Position numbers and translations under genes: made by a program. Below are positions 45,919-56,022 of a stretch of 64,000 bases of DNA, piece after piece. Source of the stretch: Moritella sp. PE36 (GTDB lineage Bacteria > Pseudomonadota > Gammaproteobacteria > Enterobacterales > Moritellaceae); NCBI RefSeq assembly GCF_000170855.1, contig NZ_ABCQ01000018.1:1-64000 (forward strand), read 5' to 3'. The notes under the pieces are model-generated. The model saw nothing but the letters and a program-made list of their open reading frames with translations. It did no database searches and had not been told where the DNA came from. The stretch's first letter is position 1; each line of letters starts with the position of its first letter.

Positions 45919-47082
45919 ATGAAAAAAGTGGCATTTTTAGCCCCCTCATACCCAGTACTGAGTGAGACATTTATTCGCACAGAAGTGGACTCAATAAAAT
46001 CCTGCGGTCACCAAGTTTGTGTCATGACATTTATCAAATATAATGATTGTAGCGAATTTAGCTATGATACGCATGTGATTGGTGCCAACCTTTATCTGTC
46101 TTTGCTAACAACCCTCAGTCCCGTTGGCATGCTTAAAGCGCTGTCTTTTATTGCCAAGCAGCATTCTATGCCTAAATTATCTTTATTTCGATATAGCCTC
46201 AATCTGGCGCTACAAATGCGTAAAGAGGGAATTAACCATGTCCATGCGCATTTTGCCCAGCATACCTGCGCACATGCCATCACCGCCGCTAAAATGATGG
46301 GGATAACGAGCTCCTTTGTCGCTCATGGCCATGATCTTTATGAAGCACCTTACGATGTTCACTTGAAGGTTAACAATAGCGATTTTGTGGTTGCCGTGTG
46401 CAAAGATATGGAACACAATTTAAAGAAAATTAATCACGATAAAATAAAGTTACTACATTGTGGTGTTAACATTAATGAATTTCCTCCCCCGCAGTTATCA
46501 TCCACCCAGCGCCAGGGCATAACCCCGATTAGACTGGTCTTTTTAGGTCGCTTAGTCGAACAAAAAGGGCTAAATTACCTGCTTCAAAGTCTGCATGAGT
46601 TAGCGCCGCAGCACTTGGTTACGCTCGATATTATTGGTGATGGGGCACTACGCTCAAGCTTACAGCAGCAAGTGCATACACTGGGTTTATCAAAAATCGT
46701 GCGCTTCCTTGGGGCTAAATCACCACGTTGGGTTAGCCATAATCTCGTCAACTTTGATTGCCTCGTCGCACCATTTTGTGTGTCACAATCAGGCTGCGTT
46801 GACACCGGTCCGCTCGTGCTAAAAGAAGCCATGGCTTCCGGTGTTCCCGTGATAACCACAGACCTAATGGGTTGCAAAGAGATTGTCGCGCCAGGTACGG
46901 GATTGATTGTAAAACAAAAAGATAGCCAATCGCTGAGCCACGCTATCACTGAATTTATCCATTACCCGTACGATAAACGGCAAGAAATGAGACGTTTAGC
47001 ACGCTTAAATATAGAAAATAACTTTGATGCTTTGCATCAGGCAAAAAGCCTATCTCATTGGATTGAGAATTGCGCCAGTTAA
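45919..47082 (+). CDS. Glycosyltransferase family 4
   Basis: The ~387-residue enzyme has a GT-B fold. The N-terminal half starts VAFLAPSYPVLSETFIRTEV; VHAHFAQHTCAHA and SFVAHGHDLYEAP follow. The C-terminal half holds RLVFLGRLVEQKGLNYLL and KEAMASGVPVITTDLMGCKEIV, the nucleotide-sugar site. ATG 45919 is preferred, since AAGGAC lies before it and the family's N-terminus starts there; the frame is open back to 45832. Function in glycan assembly is inferred. Confidence 0.88.
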   Translation: MKKVAFLAPSYPVLSETFIRTEVDSIKSCGHQVCVMTFIKYNDCSEFSYDTHVIGANLYLSLLTTLSPVGMLKALSFIAKQHSMPKLSLFRYSLNLALQMRKEGINHVHAHFAQHTCAHAITAAKMMGITSSFVAHGHDLYEAPYDVHLKVNNSDFVVAVCKDMEHNLKKINHDKIKLLHCGVNINEFPPPQLSSTQRQGITPIRLVFLGRLVEQKGLNYLLQSLHELAPQHLVTLDIIGDGALRSSLQQQVHTLGLSKIVRFLGAKSPRWVSHNLVNFDCLVAPFCVSQSGCVDTGPLVLKEAMASGVPVITTDLMGCKEIVAPGTGLIVKQKDSQSLSHAITEFIHYPYDKRQEMRRLARLNIENNFDALHQAKSLSHWIENCAS

Positions 47083-47269
47083 GCCGCGAACACAAATAGA
47101 TAGATAAATAGTTGAATAGGTGAATAGGTAAATAAATAGAGGGAAGGTTAAGATAGGAAATGAACAAAGCAATAGGATACAACAGCAAACAGACATGTTT
47201 ACTGCTGTATCATTAGGTTAAACAGTCCTATTCCGCACAGATAGTTACAGAACAGTTACAGACTGAATA

Positions 47270-48577
47270 TTACAGACTGCTATAACGGTTTTCACCAAAC
47301 ACATACGTTTCGCATACAACACGATCATCACCCATGAGCATTAATGCAAACAAGGTTTCTTCTAACGACGTTGAGTTTTCCATACGGAACTTAAGTAACG
47401 GTGTAGCCGCCAAATCTAATACCACGAAATCAGCTTCTTTACCTACGGCCAAGTTACCAATTTTGTCTTCTAAGCGTAATGCTTTCGCGCCGCCTAATGT
47501 CGCTAAAAATAATGATTTGAACGGGCTTAACGCCTTGCCCTGCAGCTGCAATACTTTATACGCTTCATTCATTGTTGATAATAATGAGAAACACGTACCC
47601 GCACCAACATCTGTGCCCATACCCACATTAATACCAAACTTTTCTAGACGTGGCAGATCTAATAAACCTGAACCTAAGAACAAGTTTGACGTAGGGCAGA
47701 AAGCAACAGCGGAACCGGTATCAGCCAAACGCTGGCATTCGCTATCGCACAGGTGAATACTGTGAGCAAATACCGAACGTTCGCTTAATAAACCATGATG
47801 ATCGTATACATCGAGGTAGTTAGCACGTTCTGGGAATAACTCTTTAACCCACTCAATCTCTTTTAAGTTTTCTGATAAATGCGTGTGCATATACAGATCA
47901 GGATATTCACTTAACAAACGCGCCGCAACATCAAGCTGCTCAGGGGTGCTTGTCGGGGCAAAACGAGGCGTAACCGCATAGTGTAAACGGCCTTTATGAT
48001 GCCAGCGTTCGATTAGCTCTTTACTGTCTTCATAACAACTTTCAAGGGTATCTGTTAAGAAATCAGGCGCATTACGATCCATCATCACTTTACCGCAGAT
48101 GATACGCATATTACGTAATTGCGCTTGAGTGAAGAAGCTATCAACCGATTGCTTATGCACAGTACCAAATACTAACGCGGTCGTGGTGCCGTTACTCATC
48201 AACTCTTGCAAGAAGATCTCAGCCACTTTAGTTGCGTGCTCAGGATCATCAAACTTACTTTCCGCCGGGAAAGTATAGTTATTTAACCAATCGAGTAATT
48301 GCTCACCATACGACGCGATCATACCCGTCTGTGGGTAATGCACATGGGTATCAATAAAGCCCGATGTGATGATCTTATTTTCAAATACTTTAACATCGAT
48401 ATCGCTGCTTTCATTAGCAAGAATGTCTTGGGCATTACCTAGCGCTTGAACAATACCATTTTCAATAATCATGGCACCGTCAGCAAAATATTCGTACGAA
48501 TTTTCCATACCGACTTTATCGGGATCACCAATGCTGTGTAATATTGCTGATCGGTATGCGGTTCGAATTGTACTCAT
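47270..48577 (-). CDS. guaD: Guanine deaminase
   Basis: The 435-residue enzyme turns guanine into xanthine and ammonia. It has the metal-binding FIDTHVHYPQTGMIASYGEQLLDW (in part DTHVHYPQTG), HTHLSENLKEIEW, HSIHLCDSECQRL and GTDVGAGTCFSLLSTM with the catalytic Asp. It lies directly upstream of xdhC in gene order (transcribed after xdhABC), so it feeds xanthine to the dehydrogenase. 47083-47269 is AT-rich low-complexity sequence without a gene. Confidence 0.95.
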   Translation of the reverse strand: MSTIRTAYRSAILHSIGDPDKVGMENSYEYFADGAMIIENGIVQALGNAQDILANESSDIDVKVFENKIITSGFIDTHVHYPQTGMIASYGEQLLDWLNNYTFPAESKFDDPEHATKVAEIFLQELMSNGTTTALVFGTVHKQSVDSFFTQAQLRNMRIICGKVMMDRNAPDFLTDTLESCYEDSKELIERWHHKGRLHYAVTPRFAPTSTPEQLDVAARLLSEYPDLYMHTHLSENLKEIEWVKELFPERANYLDVYDHHGLLSERSVFAHSIHLCDSECQRLADTGSAVAFCPTSNLFLGSGLLDLPRLEKFGINVGMGTDVGAGTCFSLLSTMNEAYKVLQLQGKALSPFKSLFLATLGGAKALRLEDKIGNLAVGKEADFVVLDLAATPLLKFRMENSTSLEETLFALMLMGDDRVVCETYVFGENRYSSL

Positions 48578-48664
48578 TTAAAACTTCCTTCATTATGCTG
48601 CTGCATCGTATCTCGCGCTATCCTAATACTCTGGTGATAGCGTGTCTACAAAACACTGCCTATA

Positions 48665-49516
48665 TTAGGCTAACTTAGCGATATCACTATTTACTTGTAC
48701 GAGATTAGGTTTTTGTTTGTTTTCTAAGGCTCGGCCTTGGTAGGTTGCAATTAATTCACCGGCAACCGAAATCGCGATCTCAGCGGGATGCTTTCCCACC
48801 ACTGCACTAAGGCCAATCGGGCAGATCATCTGATTAATCTGAGTATCGGTAAAATCACGCGCCCGTAATCGATATTGAAAACGTTTTTTCTTGGTTTGCG
48901 AGCCAATCATGCCAAAATACTTCGCATCACCACGTTTTAAAATTGCTCTGGCTAAATCAAAATCAAGTTGATGATTATGCGTCATCACCAGATAGTAGCT
49001 GTCTTTGGGCATATCCAGCACATCCCCAGCCGGATCATCACTGACTAATTTAGTGACATTGTCAGGTAACTGCGTCGGGAACTGTTCTTCACGCTCATCA
49101 ATCCAAGTAACGCGAAATGGCAAGGTCGCAACAACATGCAATAACGCTTTCGCCACATGTCCGGCACCAAACACCACCAAATGATGTAGTGACTGACCAA
49201 TAGGTTCAAACATCAAAGTCGCACTGCCACCGCAGCATTGGCCTAAGCGAGCGCCTAAATCAAAGCGCTCCACGACCAATGACTCTTTGCCTTCAGTTAA
49301 CATTTCACGCGCCATTTTAGTGGCCAGGTGCTCTAAATGCCCCCCGCCAATGGTGGCATATAGTTGATCATGTGTGACCAGCATTTTGGTACCTGAGTCA
49401 CGGGGTGTTGAGCCGTGATGTTCAAGTACCGTGACCATAATACACACTTCACCACGTTGTTTTAACGCCGCAAGCGGGTCAATCCAATTGTCTTCAAACA
49501 TCACACTACTCCTCAC
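48665..49516 (-). CDS. xdhC: Xanthine dehydrogenase accessory protein
   Basis: The 283-residue chaperone inserts sulfurated molybdenum cofactor into XdhB. It has VTVLEHHGSTPRDSGTKMLVT, ARLGQCCGGSATLMFEPIG and a Rossmann part HLVVFGAGHVAKALLHVVA, with PAEIAISVAGELIA near the end. All match XdhC. It lies 21 bp after xdhB on the same strand. Confidence 0.95.
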   Translation of the reverse strand: MRSSVMFEDNWIDPLAALKQRGEVCIMVTVLEHHGSTPRDSGTKMLVTHDQLYATIGGGHLEHLATKMAREMLTEGKESLVVERFDLGARLGQCCGGSATLMFEPIGQSLHHLVVFGAGHVAKALLHVVATLPFRVTWIDEREEQFPTQLPDNVTKLVSDDPAGDVLDMPKDSYYLVMTHNHQLDFDLARAILKRGDAKYFGMIGSQTKKKRFQYRLRARDFTDTQINQMICPIGLSAVVGKHPAEIAISVAGELIATYQGRALENKQKPNLVQVNSDIAKLA

Positions 49517-49537
49517 AAATAGCCTCGCAAAACCACG

Positions 49538-51973
49538 CTACGATACTGTTACACTTTCGACATCAGCTTCACTAACCGCAACCGTTTTTACCTGATTACT
49601 TAGGCACTTTTTGGTACGCAGATAATCTTCTGCATCCTGCACTGCCCATAACACGCGCTCTGGCGTTGCTGGTGTATCTAAATGCGGCATGTACTGATGT
49701 TCCGCAACACTGGCCGTTGCATCACGTAATGCGCTCCACACCGACATGCTTAGCATGAATGGCGGTTCACCCACGGCTTTTGAGTTGAAAACGGTTTGTT
49801 CTGGGTTACTACGGTTTTCAACTAACTGCGTTCGAAAATCAATTGGCGTATCGGCAATGGCAGGGATCTTGTACCCCATAGGGCCATTAGTTGCTAATTT
49901 ACCTTTGTCATTCCAGACTAACTCTTCGGTGGTTAACCAACCCATACCTTGAATAAAGCCGCCTTCAATTTGGCCTATATCAATGTCTGGATTAAGTGAC
50001 GCGCCGACATCATGCAAAATATCCACACGCAGGATTTTGTACTCACCCGTTAAGGTATCAATGAGCACTTCAGAACAAGAGGCGCCATACGCATAGTAAT
50101 AGAATGGACGCCCTTTTGCCGTCGCGTGATCATAATAGATCTTAGGTGTTTTATAGAAGCCAGTGCTCGACAACGAGATCTGGTTAAAGTAAGCGAGTTG
50201 GATCAGATCTGCAAACGTCATGATCTTCTCACGAATGGTGACGGTATTATTACTAAAAATAACTTCTTCGTCAGTCACCCCAAAGTGCGCTACACAAAAA
50301 TCAATCAAACGCTGCTTAATAGTACGCGCTGCATTTTGTGCCGCTTTACCATTTAAGTCAGTACCTGACGATGCCGCCGTCGGTGACGTATTCGGTACTT
50401 TACTGGTATTCGCCGAGGTTATTTGAATATGCTCGATATCTACTTGGAATTCTTGCGCGACAATCTGCGCCACCTTGGTATTAAGCCCTTGGCCCATTTC
50501 GGTACCACCGTGGCTTAACTGCATACTGCCGTCGGTATAAACGTGCAGTAATGCCCCCGCTTGGTTTAAGAAGGTCGCGGTAAACGAAATACCAAATTTA
50601 ACCGGTGTTAACGAGATACCTTTTTTCAAAATAGGACTGGTTTTATTGTATTCATCAATCGCTTTACGGCGCTGTGCATACTCACTTGTCGCCTCAAGGT
50701 CGGCAACTAAGTCATGAATAAAGTTATCTTCTACTTTTTGATAATAGTGCGTCACATTGCGATCGTCGATACCGTAAAAATTCACTTTACGTACATCTAA
50801 TGGATCTTTACCTAACTTACCGGCAATTTCATCCATAATATGTTCAATCGTAATCATGCCTTGAGGGCCACCAAAACCACGGAATGCGGTGTTTGATGCG
50901 GTATTGGTTTTGCAACGATGACCTATTATTGTCGCGTCACCTAAATAGTAAGCATTATCCGAATGGAACATGGCGCGGTCAGTGATCGAGCTTGATAGAT
51001 CCGGTGAATAACCACAGTTACTCGCCACAATAATTTCAATACCGTTTATTTGGCCATCATCATTAAAACCAACTTTGTATTGATTGAAGAACGGATGACG
51101 TTTACCTGTCATCATCATGTCTTCAACCCGTGGTAAGCGGATCTTAGTTGGTCGCCCTGTTAGCTTAGCAAACACCGCACATAAACACGCAGGCCCTGCC
51201 GCTTGGGTTTCTTTACCACCAAAACCACCGCCCATACGACGCATATCAATAACCACTTTGTGCATAGGTACGCCAATCACTTCGGCGACCAGTTTTTGCA
51301 CTTCGGTTGGATTCTGCGTTGATGCATACACGATCATGCCGCCATCTTCCGTTGGCATAACAGACGCGGCTTGCGTTTCTAAATAAAAATGCTCTTGGCC
51401 ACCAATATGAATACTGCCTTCTAAAATATGCTTCGCCGCTGACAATGCCGCCGCCGAGTTACCGCGTTTCTGTTGATGCGATTCAGTCACAAAGCTTTTC
51501 TTCGCTAAGGCTTCTTCTACACATAAAATTGCCGGTAATTCTTCATATTCAATGATTGCGGCTTGTGCTGCTTGACGGGCAATCTCCATTGAGCTTGCCG
51601 CGACCGCAATCACCGCCTGACCAAGAAATTCAACTTTGCCATCCGCTAATAATGGGTCGCCAGGTAAGATAGCACCGATATCTAACTCGCCCGGTACATC
51701 TTTGGCTTCAATGGCTAATTCCACCCCGTCAAATTCATAACAAGGCGTTAAATCTATCTTGATAATATTGGCATGCGCCACATCGCTCATGCGTACATAA
51801 ACATGCAACTGGTTTGGATATTCAAGGCGGTCATCCACATACACAGCTTCACCCGTTACCTGAATACCGGCGCTATCATGTTTTACATTTTTACCCACAC
51901 CAGTTGTGATTGAGCGATTCGCTTGTTCTAACAATTGCTGCTGTGATAATTGTACTTTATTGTGATTAGACAT
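49538..51973 (-). CDS. xdhB: Xanthine dehydrogenase, molybdenum subunit
   Basis: The 811-residue subunit carries the molybdopterin and oxidises hypoxanthine and xanthine to urate. It has GQEHFYLETQAASVMPTEDG (in part GQEHFYLETQ), MRRMGGGFGGKETQ, FRGFGGPQGM and LSHGGTEMGQGLNTKVAQ, then SKAVGEPPFMLSMSVWSALRDA with the catalytic Glu. It overlaps the xdhA stop by 8 bp and precedes xdhC. Confidence 0.97.
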   Translation of the reverse strand: MSNHNKVQLSQQQLLEQANRSITTGVGKNVKHDSAGIQVTGEAVYVDDRLEYPNQLHVYVRMSDVAHANIIKIDLTPCYEFDGVELAIEAKDVPGELDIGAILPGDPLLADGKVEFLGQAVIAVAASSMEIARQAAQAAIIEYEELPAILCVEEALAKKSFVTESHQQKRGNSAAALSAAKHILEGSIHIGGQEHFYLETQAASVMPTEDGGMIVYASTQNPTEVQKLVAEVIGVPMHKVVIDMRRMGGGFGGKETQAAGPACLCAVFAKLTGRPTKIRLPRVEDMMMTGKRHPFFNQYKVGFNDDGQINGIEIIVASNCGYSPDLSSSITDRAMFHSDNAYYLGDATIIGHRCKTNTASNTAFRGFGGPQGMITIEHIMDEIAGKLGKDPLDVRKVNFYGIDDRNVTHYYQKVEDNFIHDLVADLEATSEYAQRRKAIDEYNKTSPILKKGISLTPVKFGISFTATFLNQAGALLHVYTDGSMQLSHGGTEMGQGLNTKVAQIVAQEFQVDIEHIQITSANTSKVPNTSPTAASSGTDLNGKAAQNAARTIKQRLIDFCVAHFGVTDEEVIFSNNTVTIREKIMTFADLIQLAYFNQISLSSTGFYKTPKIYYDHATAKGRPFYYYAYGASCSEVLIDTLTGEYKILRVDILHDVGASLNPDIDIGQIEGGFIQGMGWLTTEELVWNDKGKLATNGPMGYKIPAIADTPIDFRTQLVENRSNPEQTVFNSKAVGEPPFMLSMSVWSALRDATASVAEHQYMPHLDTPATPERVLWAVQDAEDYLRTKKCLSNQVKTVAVSEADVESVTVS

Positions 51974-53435
51974 AAGAAGTTACCCGCGTTTCAATTGTTG
52001 TATTTTGCTGCTCTAAATAAAATTTCTTCAGCAGATTTTTAGCTGTTAATGAACGGTATTCTTTACTGGCACGGAAATCAGACATCGGTGAAAAGTCTTT
52101 CGACAATGCCTCCATCGCCGCATAAACACTGGCGTATTCCCACGTTGCACCCAGCAATATTTTCTCAGCATGTTGCGCGCGCATCGGCGTCGCAGCCATA
52201 CCACCAAATGCTAAACGAACATCGGTGATAACATTGTTTTTCAAGGTAATATTAAACGCGCCTAACACAGCTGAAATGTCATCATCTAGACGTTTTGATA
52301 ATTTATACGCACTGAATATTTGGTCTGATGTTGGCAAAGGAATGATAATTTTAGTAATAAATTCAGCCGCTTTTTGCGCTGTGATCTTATAACCAATAAA
52401 GTAATCTTCTAAATCCATGATGCGCACATCATCACCACAACGTAATTCAACTTTGGCGTCGAGTGCAATTAATGCCGGCGGTGTATCACCAATTGGCGAT
52501 GCGTTAGCTATGTTGCCACCAATCGTGCCTTGGTTACGCACTTGTAGCGACGCAAAGCGATGTAATAACTCACCAAAATCAGGAAAATATTTCGCTAACG
52601 AGCTGTAGCTATCCGTTAAACTTCTGGCCGCGCCAATTTCAATACTGGTGTCTGTGACTTTAATGTCTTTCATCTCAGCAATATTACCGACCGAGATAAG
52701 TGTGTTGATAGGACGGTGGAACTGCGTTACTTCCAAAGCGAGATCTGTGCCACCTGCAACAATACGGGCATCAGGGTGTTTCACTAACAACGTCGCTAAG
52801 TCTGCCACATTATCCGGCGAGTAAGATGATTGACCGTTACCCATTAATTCTTGTGTGCCGCTGCGCTCAATAGTATTGAGCTTCGCAACCGTTTCTGTTT
52901 CCAAACGTTCAAACGCATCAACAATATGCGGTTGTTCTGCCAACGACATAGCTGAATCAATAATTGAACGATAACCAGTACAACGACATAGGTTGCCCGC
53001 TAATGCTTCAAAAATGGCCTGTTTATCCGCAGATGGCGTATTCTTGCTTAATGCAAACATCGACATTACAAATCCAGGAGTACAATAACCACATTGTGTA
53101 CCGTTATAATCAACAAGTGCCTGTTGCACCTGGTGTAAGGTACCATCTTTGGATTTTAAATCTTCGACCGTAATAAGTTGTTTACCGTGTAAAGCGGATA
53201 TAAACGTAATGCACGCATTTACCGATGTATAACGAATACGACCATCGACAACATCACCGAGCACAACAGTGCAAGCACCGCAGTCTCCTGATGCACAACC
53301 TTCTTTTGTACCTTTCTTCGCTTCTTCTTGGCGTAAGTAATTAAGTACTGTGGTGTTGGGTGAAAGGTCTGATACCTCACACATCTTTTGGTTAAGTAGA
53401 AACTTAATCAAGTCGAACCTCCTGCGTTGTTCCAT
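51966..53435 (-). CDS. xdhA: Xanthine dehydrogenase, FAD/iron-sulfur subunit
   Basis: The 489-residue subunit has an N-terminal [2Fe-2S] domain (EGCASGDCGACTVVLGD), a second cluster (CGYCTPGFVMS, LCRCTGYRS) and an FAD domain (ARIVAGGTDLALEVT, NIANASPIGDTPPALIALDA in part). It moves electrons from the molybdenum site to NAD. A palindromic operator lies ~50 bp upstream. It starts a likely xdhA-xdhB-xdhC-guaD operon. Confidence 0.97.
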   Translation of the reverse strand: MEQRRRFDLIKFLLNQKMCEVSDLSPNTTVLNYLRQEEAKKGTKEGCASGDCGACTVVLGDVVDGRIRYTSVNACITFISALHGKQLITVEDLKSKDGTLHQVQQALVDYNGTQCGYCTPGFVMSMFALSKNTPSADKQAIFEALAGNLCRCTGYRSIIDSAMSLAEQPHIVDAFERLETETVAKLNTIERSGTQELMGNGQSSYSPDNVADLATLLVKHPDARIVAGGTDLALEVTQFHRPINTLISVGNIAEMKDIKVTDTSIEIGAARSLTDSYSSLAKYFPDFGELLHRFASLQVRNQGTIGGNIANASPIGDTPPALIALDAKVELRCGDDVRIMDLEDYFIGYKITAQKAAEFITKIIIPLPTSDQIFSAYKLSKRLDDDISAVLGAFNITLKNNVITDVRLAFGGMAATPMRAQHAEKILLGATWEYASVYAAMEALSKDFSPMSDFRASKEYRSLTAKNLLKKFYLEQQNTTIETRVTSYV

Positions 53436-53484
53436 AACATTGACTTTGACTCAAACATTGATTCAAACGTCTTTCCAAAAAAAC

Positions 53485-53501
53485 CTGACCCTCGAGTCAA
53501 G
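53485..53501. promoter_or_regulatory. Candidate RutR-like operator of the xdh operon
   Basis: CTGACCCTCGAGTCAAG holds inverted half-sites TGACCC and GAGTCA. It matches the site before the TetR gene (43990-44006) in 14 of 17 bases. It lies 50 bp upstream of the xdhA start. Confidence 0.65.
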
Positions 53502-53722
53502 TAATTGTTACACACAAGTAACAAATATGACACAGCTAATGTCACATTTTAACATTACGCCCACAAATAAGGCTTTAATGCTATTGTGGTGTTATTCGCT
53601 ATTTATATAGTTAATTTTAGATTAGTATCTAGCTATAGCGCCAGAATTACGGTGGTAATATTAAGTCGGTTAACAATGCGGTGTCCTCAATTAACCGACG
53701 TTGCCGCACTCATATTCGCTTA

Positions 53723-55006
53723 TTAGCTGCTGTAGTTGCTTTCAGGTAACACCAATATGGCTCTAAAATCATTGACGTTAGTTAAGGTAGGACCGGTGAC
53801 CAGCAAACTATGAAGCGGGTTAAAAAAGTTGTAACTGTCATTATTATCTAAGTAATCTTGCGCCTTCAAAGCCAATTTTTGGCTTAACTTAAAGTGTTTC
53901 GGCAATATAAACGCCCCAGCATTATCCTCAATACCATCAATACCATCCGTATCTGCCGCTAATGCATAGATCTGACTATGACCTTGCAACTCTTGAAATA
54001 AGCTCAGTAAAAATTCACTGTTACGCCCGCCTCTGCCATTGCCCTTCACGGTCACTGTGGTTTCACCACCAGATATGATCACACAAGGCGGGCTAAAAGG
54101 CTGTGATTTATCGGCTATTTGCTTGGCTAATGCCGCATGCACTTTTGCCACTTCCCGCGACTCGCCTTCAATGCAATCACTTAATATATGACAAGGAATA
54201 CCGATATTAACCGCTTCCCGAGCCACAGCTTCCAGCGCGGACTGCGGCGTCGCGATAATATGAAACTCACTATTCGTCAGGCAGCTGTCTCCGGCTTTCA
54301 CCGTCTCTGACTCTTCACTGTGTAACCAGCTTAATACGTTATTCGGCACCGCTATGTCATAACGTTCTAAAATAGCACAAGCGTCATGACGGGTAGTTGG
54401 ATCTGCAACCGTCGGTCCGGAAGCGATGACAGTATCCAGATCGCCCGGTACATCCGAGATAGCTAAGGTAATTAATTTCGCAGGCGCCGTAGCTTTGGCT
54501 AAGCGACCACCTTTGATAGCCGACAAATGTTTGCGCACACAATTGATCTCGTCAATTGCCGCACCAGATTTAAGCAATGCTTTATTTATGGTTTGTTTAT
54601 CATCTAAGCTAATTCCAGCAGCCGGTAAGCTTAATAACGCCGAACCGCCACCTGATAATAAACAAATGACGACATCATCAGCGGTTAAACCCGTCACCAG
54701 ATTAAAGATACGCGTTGCTACCTCACGCCCAGCACTATCAGGGACGGGATGGGCAGCTTCTATTACTTCGATTCGTTGACAAGTCGCGGTATGACCATAG
54801 CGGGTCACGACTAAACCCGTTAATTCCCCCTGCCATACTTTTTCTAATTCTTGGGCCATAGATGCAGCGGCTTTACCAGCACCAATCACTATCGCTTTGC
54901 CAGTTTTATTTGCGGGTAGGTATTGGGCTAATTTACCCGCTGGAAGTGCCGCGTCAACCGCGTGTTCGAAAAGTGAGGTAAGAAACTGCTCGGGATCAAT
55001 ATACAT
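53723..55006 (-). CDS. Glycerate kinase, class II (MOFRL type)
   Basis: The 427-residue kinase phosphorylates D-glycerate. It has the DUF4147 opening GKAIVIGAGKAAASMAQELE, VICLLSGGGSALLSLPAAG, KSGAAIDEINCVRKHLSAIKGG (in part) and VTVKGNGRGGRNSEFLLSLF with ALAADTDGIDGIEDNAGAF, the MOFRL domain. This class makes 2-phosphoglycerate. It completes glyoxylate entry into central metabolism and follows garR, hyi and gcl on the same strand. Confidence 0.92.
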   Translation of the reverse strand: MYIDPEQFLTSLFEHAVDAALPAGKLAQYLPANKTGKAIVIGAGKAAASMAQELEKVWQGELTGLVVTRYGHTATCQRIEVIEAAHPVPDSAGREVATRIFNLVTGLTADDVVICLLSGGGSALLSLPAAGISLDDKQTINKALLKSGAAIDEINCVRKHLSAIKGGRLAKATAPAKLITLAISDVPGDLDTVIASGPTVADPTTRHDACAILERYDIAVPNNVLSWLHSEESETVKAGDSCLTNSEFHIIATPQSALEAVAREAVNIGIPCHILSDCIEGESREVAKVHAALAKQIADKSQPFSPPCVIISGGETTVTVKGNGRGGRNSEFLLSLFQELQGHSQIYALAADTDGIDGIEDNAGAFILPKHFKLSQKLALKAQDYLDNNDSYNFFNPLHSLLVTGPTLTNVNDFRAILVLPESNYSS

Positions 55007-55109
55007 AAAAACTCCTTGCCGGTGTGGCTCTAAAGAGATTGTAATATTGTCTGCTCACGATCATTAATAGAACCCCCATTCTAGATATGACTGTGAACAG
55101 AACAATAAT

Positions 55110-55997
55110 CTACTGGCGGATCTCGTGGTTTGACTGAGATTCAATAGCACGGATCATCGCCGAATGGTCCCAGTTCTCACCGCCCATCTCTGAACACTGC
55201 TCAAATAGTTCCAACGCTTTTGCTGTATTAGGTAAACTAACACCTAACGCCGCAGCGCCAGATAATGCCAAGTTTAAATCTTTCTTATGCAGCGCAATTT
55301 TAAAACCAGGCTCAAAAGTGCCCTTGATCATGCGATCGCCATGCACTTCCAGAATTTTAGAATTAGCAAATCCACCCATTAATGCTTCACGAACTCGCGC
55401 AGGATCTGCACCGGCTTTCGAGGCAAATACCAAGGCTTCAGATACGGCTTCAATATTAAGCGCGACAATAATTTGATTCGATACTTTACAAATTTGTCCC
55501 GCGCCATTGTCACCGACTAAAGTAATGTTCTTACCCATGCTGGTTAATAATGGTTGCGCACGTGAAAATGCTGACTCACTACCACCCACCATGATGGTTA
55601 GCGCAGCATTGATTGCACCGACTTCACCGCCAGATACTGGCGCATCTAGGTATTCAGCACCGGTAAGTTTTACTTTTTCGGCAAACTTTTGGGTTTCAAT
55701 CGGGCAAATAGAGCTCATATCGATGACCATTTTATCTGCTGTTAAGGCACTAACTACCCCATCATCGGCAAATAAGACTGCAGCAACTTGTGGTGTATTC
55801 GGCACCATTAAAATGATCACCTCAGCCGCTTCAGTCGCCGCTTTCACCGTTGGATAAGCAATACCACCGTTAGCCATTAGCTCAATAGGGGCTGGTGAGT
55901 GGGCTTCCGAAAATACTAATTGATGACCCGCTTTTTGTAGATTAGCCGCCATCGGTTTACCCATGATGCCAGTGCCTATAAATGCAATTGTTGTCAT
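55110..55997 (-). CDS. garR: 2-hydroxy-3-oxopropionate (tartronate semialdehyde) reductase
   Basis: The 295-residue NADH-dependent enzyme makes D-glycerate. It has IAFIGTGIMGKPMAANLQKAG (Rossmann, in part), YLDAPVSGGEVGA and CKVSNQIIVALNIEAVSEAL with the catalytic Lys. It belongs to the beta-hydroxyacid dehydrogenase family and may equally be named glxR. It lies 25 bp after hyi. Confidence 0.93.
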   Translation of the reverse strand: MTTIAFIGTGIMGKPMAANLQKAGHQLVFSEAHSPAPIELMANGGIAYPTVKAATEAAEVIILMVPNTPQVAAVLFADDGVVSALTADKMVIDMSSICPIETQKFAEKVKLTGAEYLDAPVSGGEVGAINAALTIMVGGSESAFSRAQPLLTSMGKNITLVGDNGAGQICKVSNQIIVALNIEAVSEALVFASKAGADPARVREALMGGFANSKILEVHGDRMIKGTFEPGFKIALHKKDLNLALSGAAALGVSLPNTAKALELFEQCSEMGGENWDHSAMIRAIESQSNHEIRQ

Positions 55998-56022
55998 TAT
56001 TCTGTCCTTAGAGTAGGTTAGA

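Noticed and set aside
46584-46949. 121-codon antisense frame in the GT4 gene
   Set aside because: Fully overlapped by the well-supported glycosyltransferase and with no promoter or ribosome-binding site of its own.
47083-47170. Degenerate AATAG/AATAGGT repeats
   Set aside because: Too short and imperfect to call a repeat array; looks like AT-rich low-complexity DNA.
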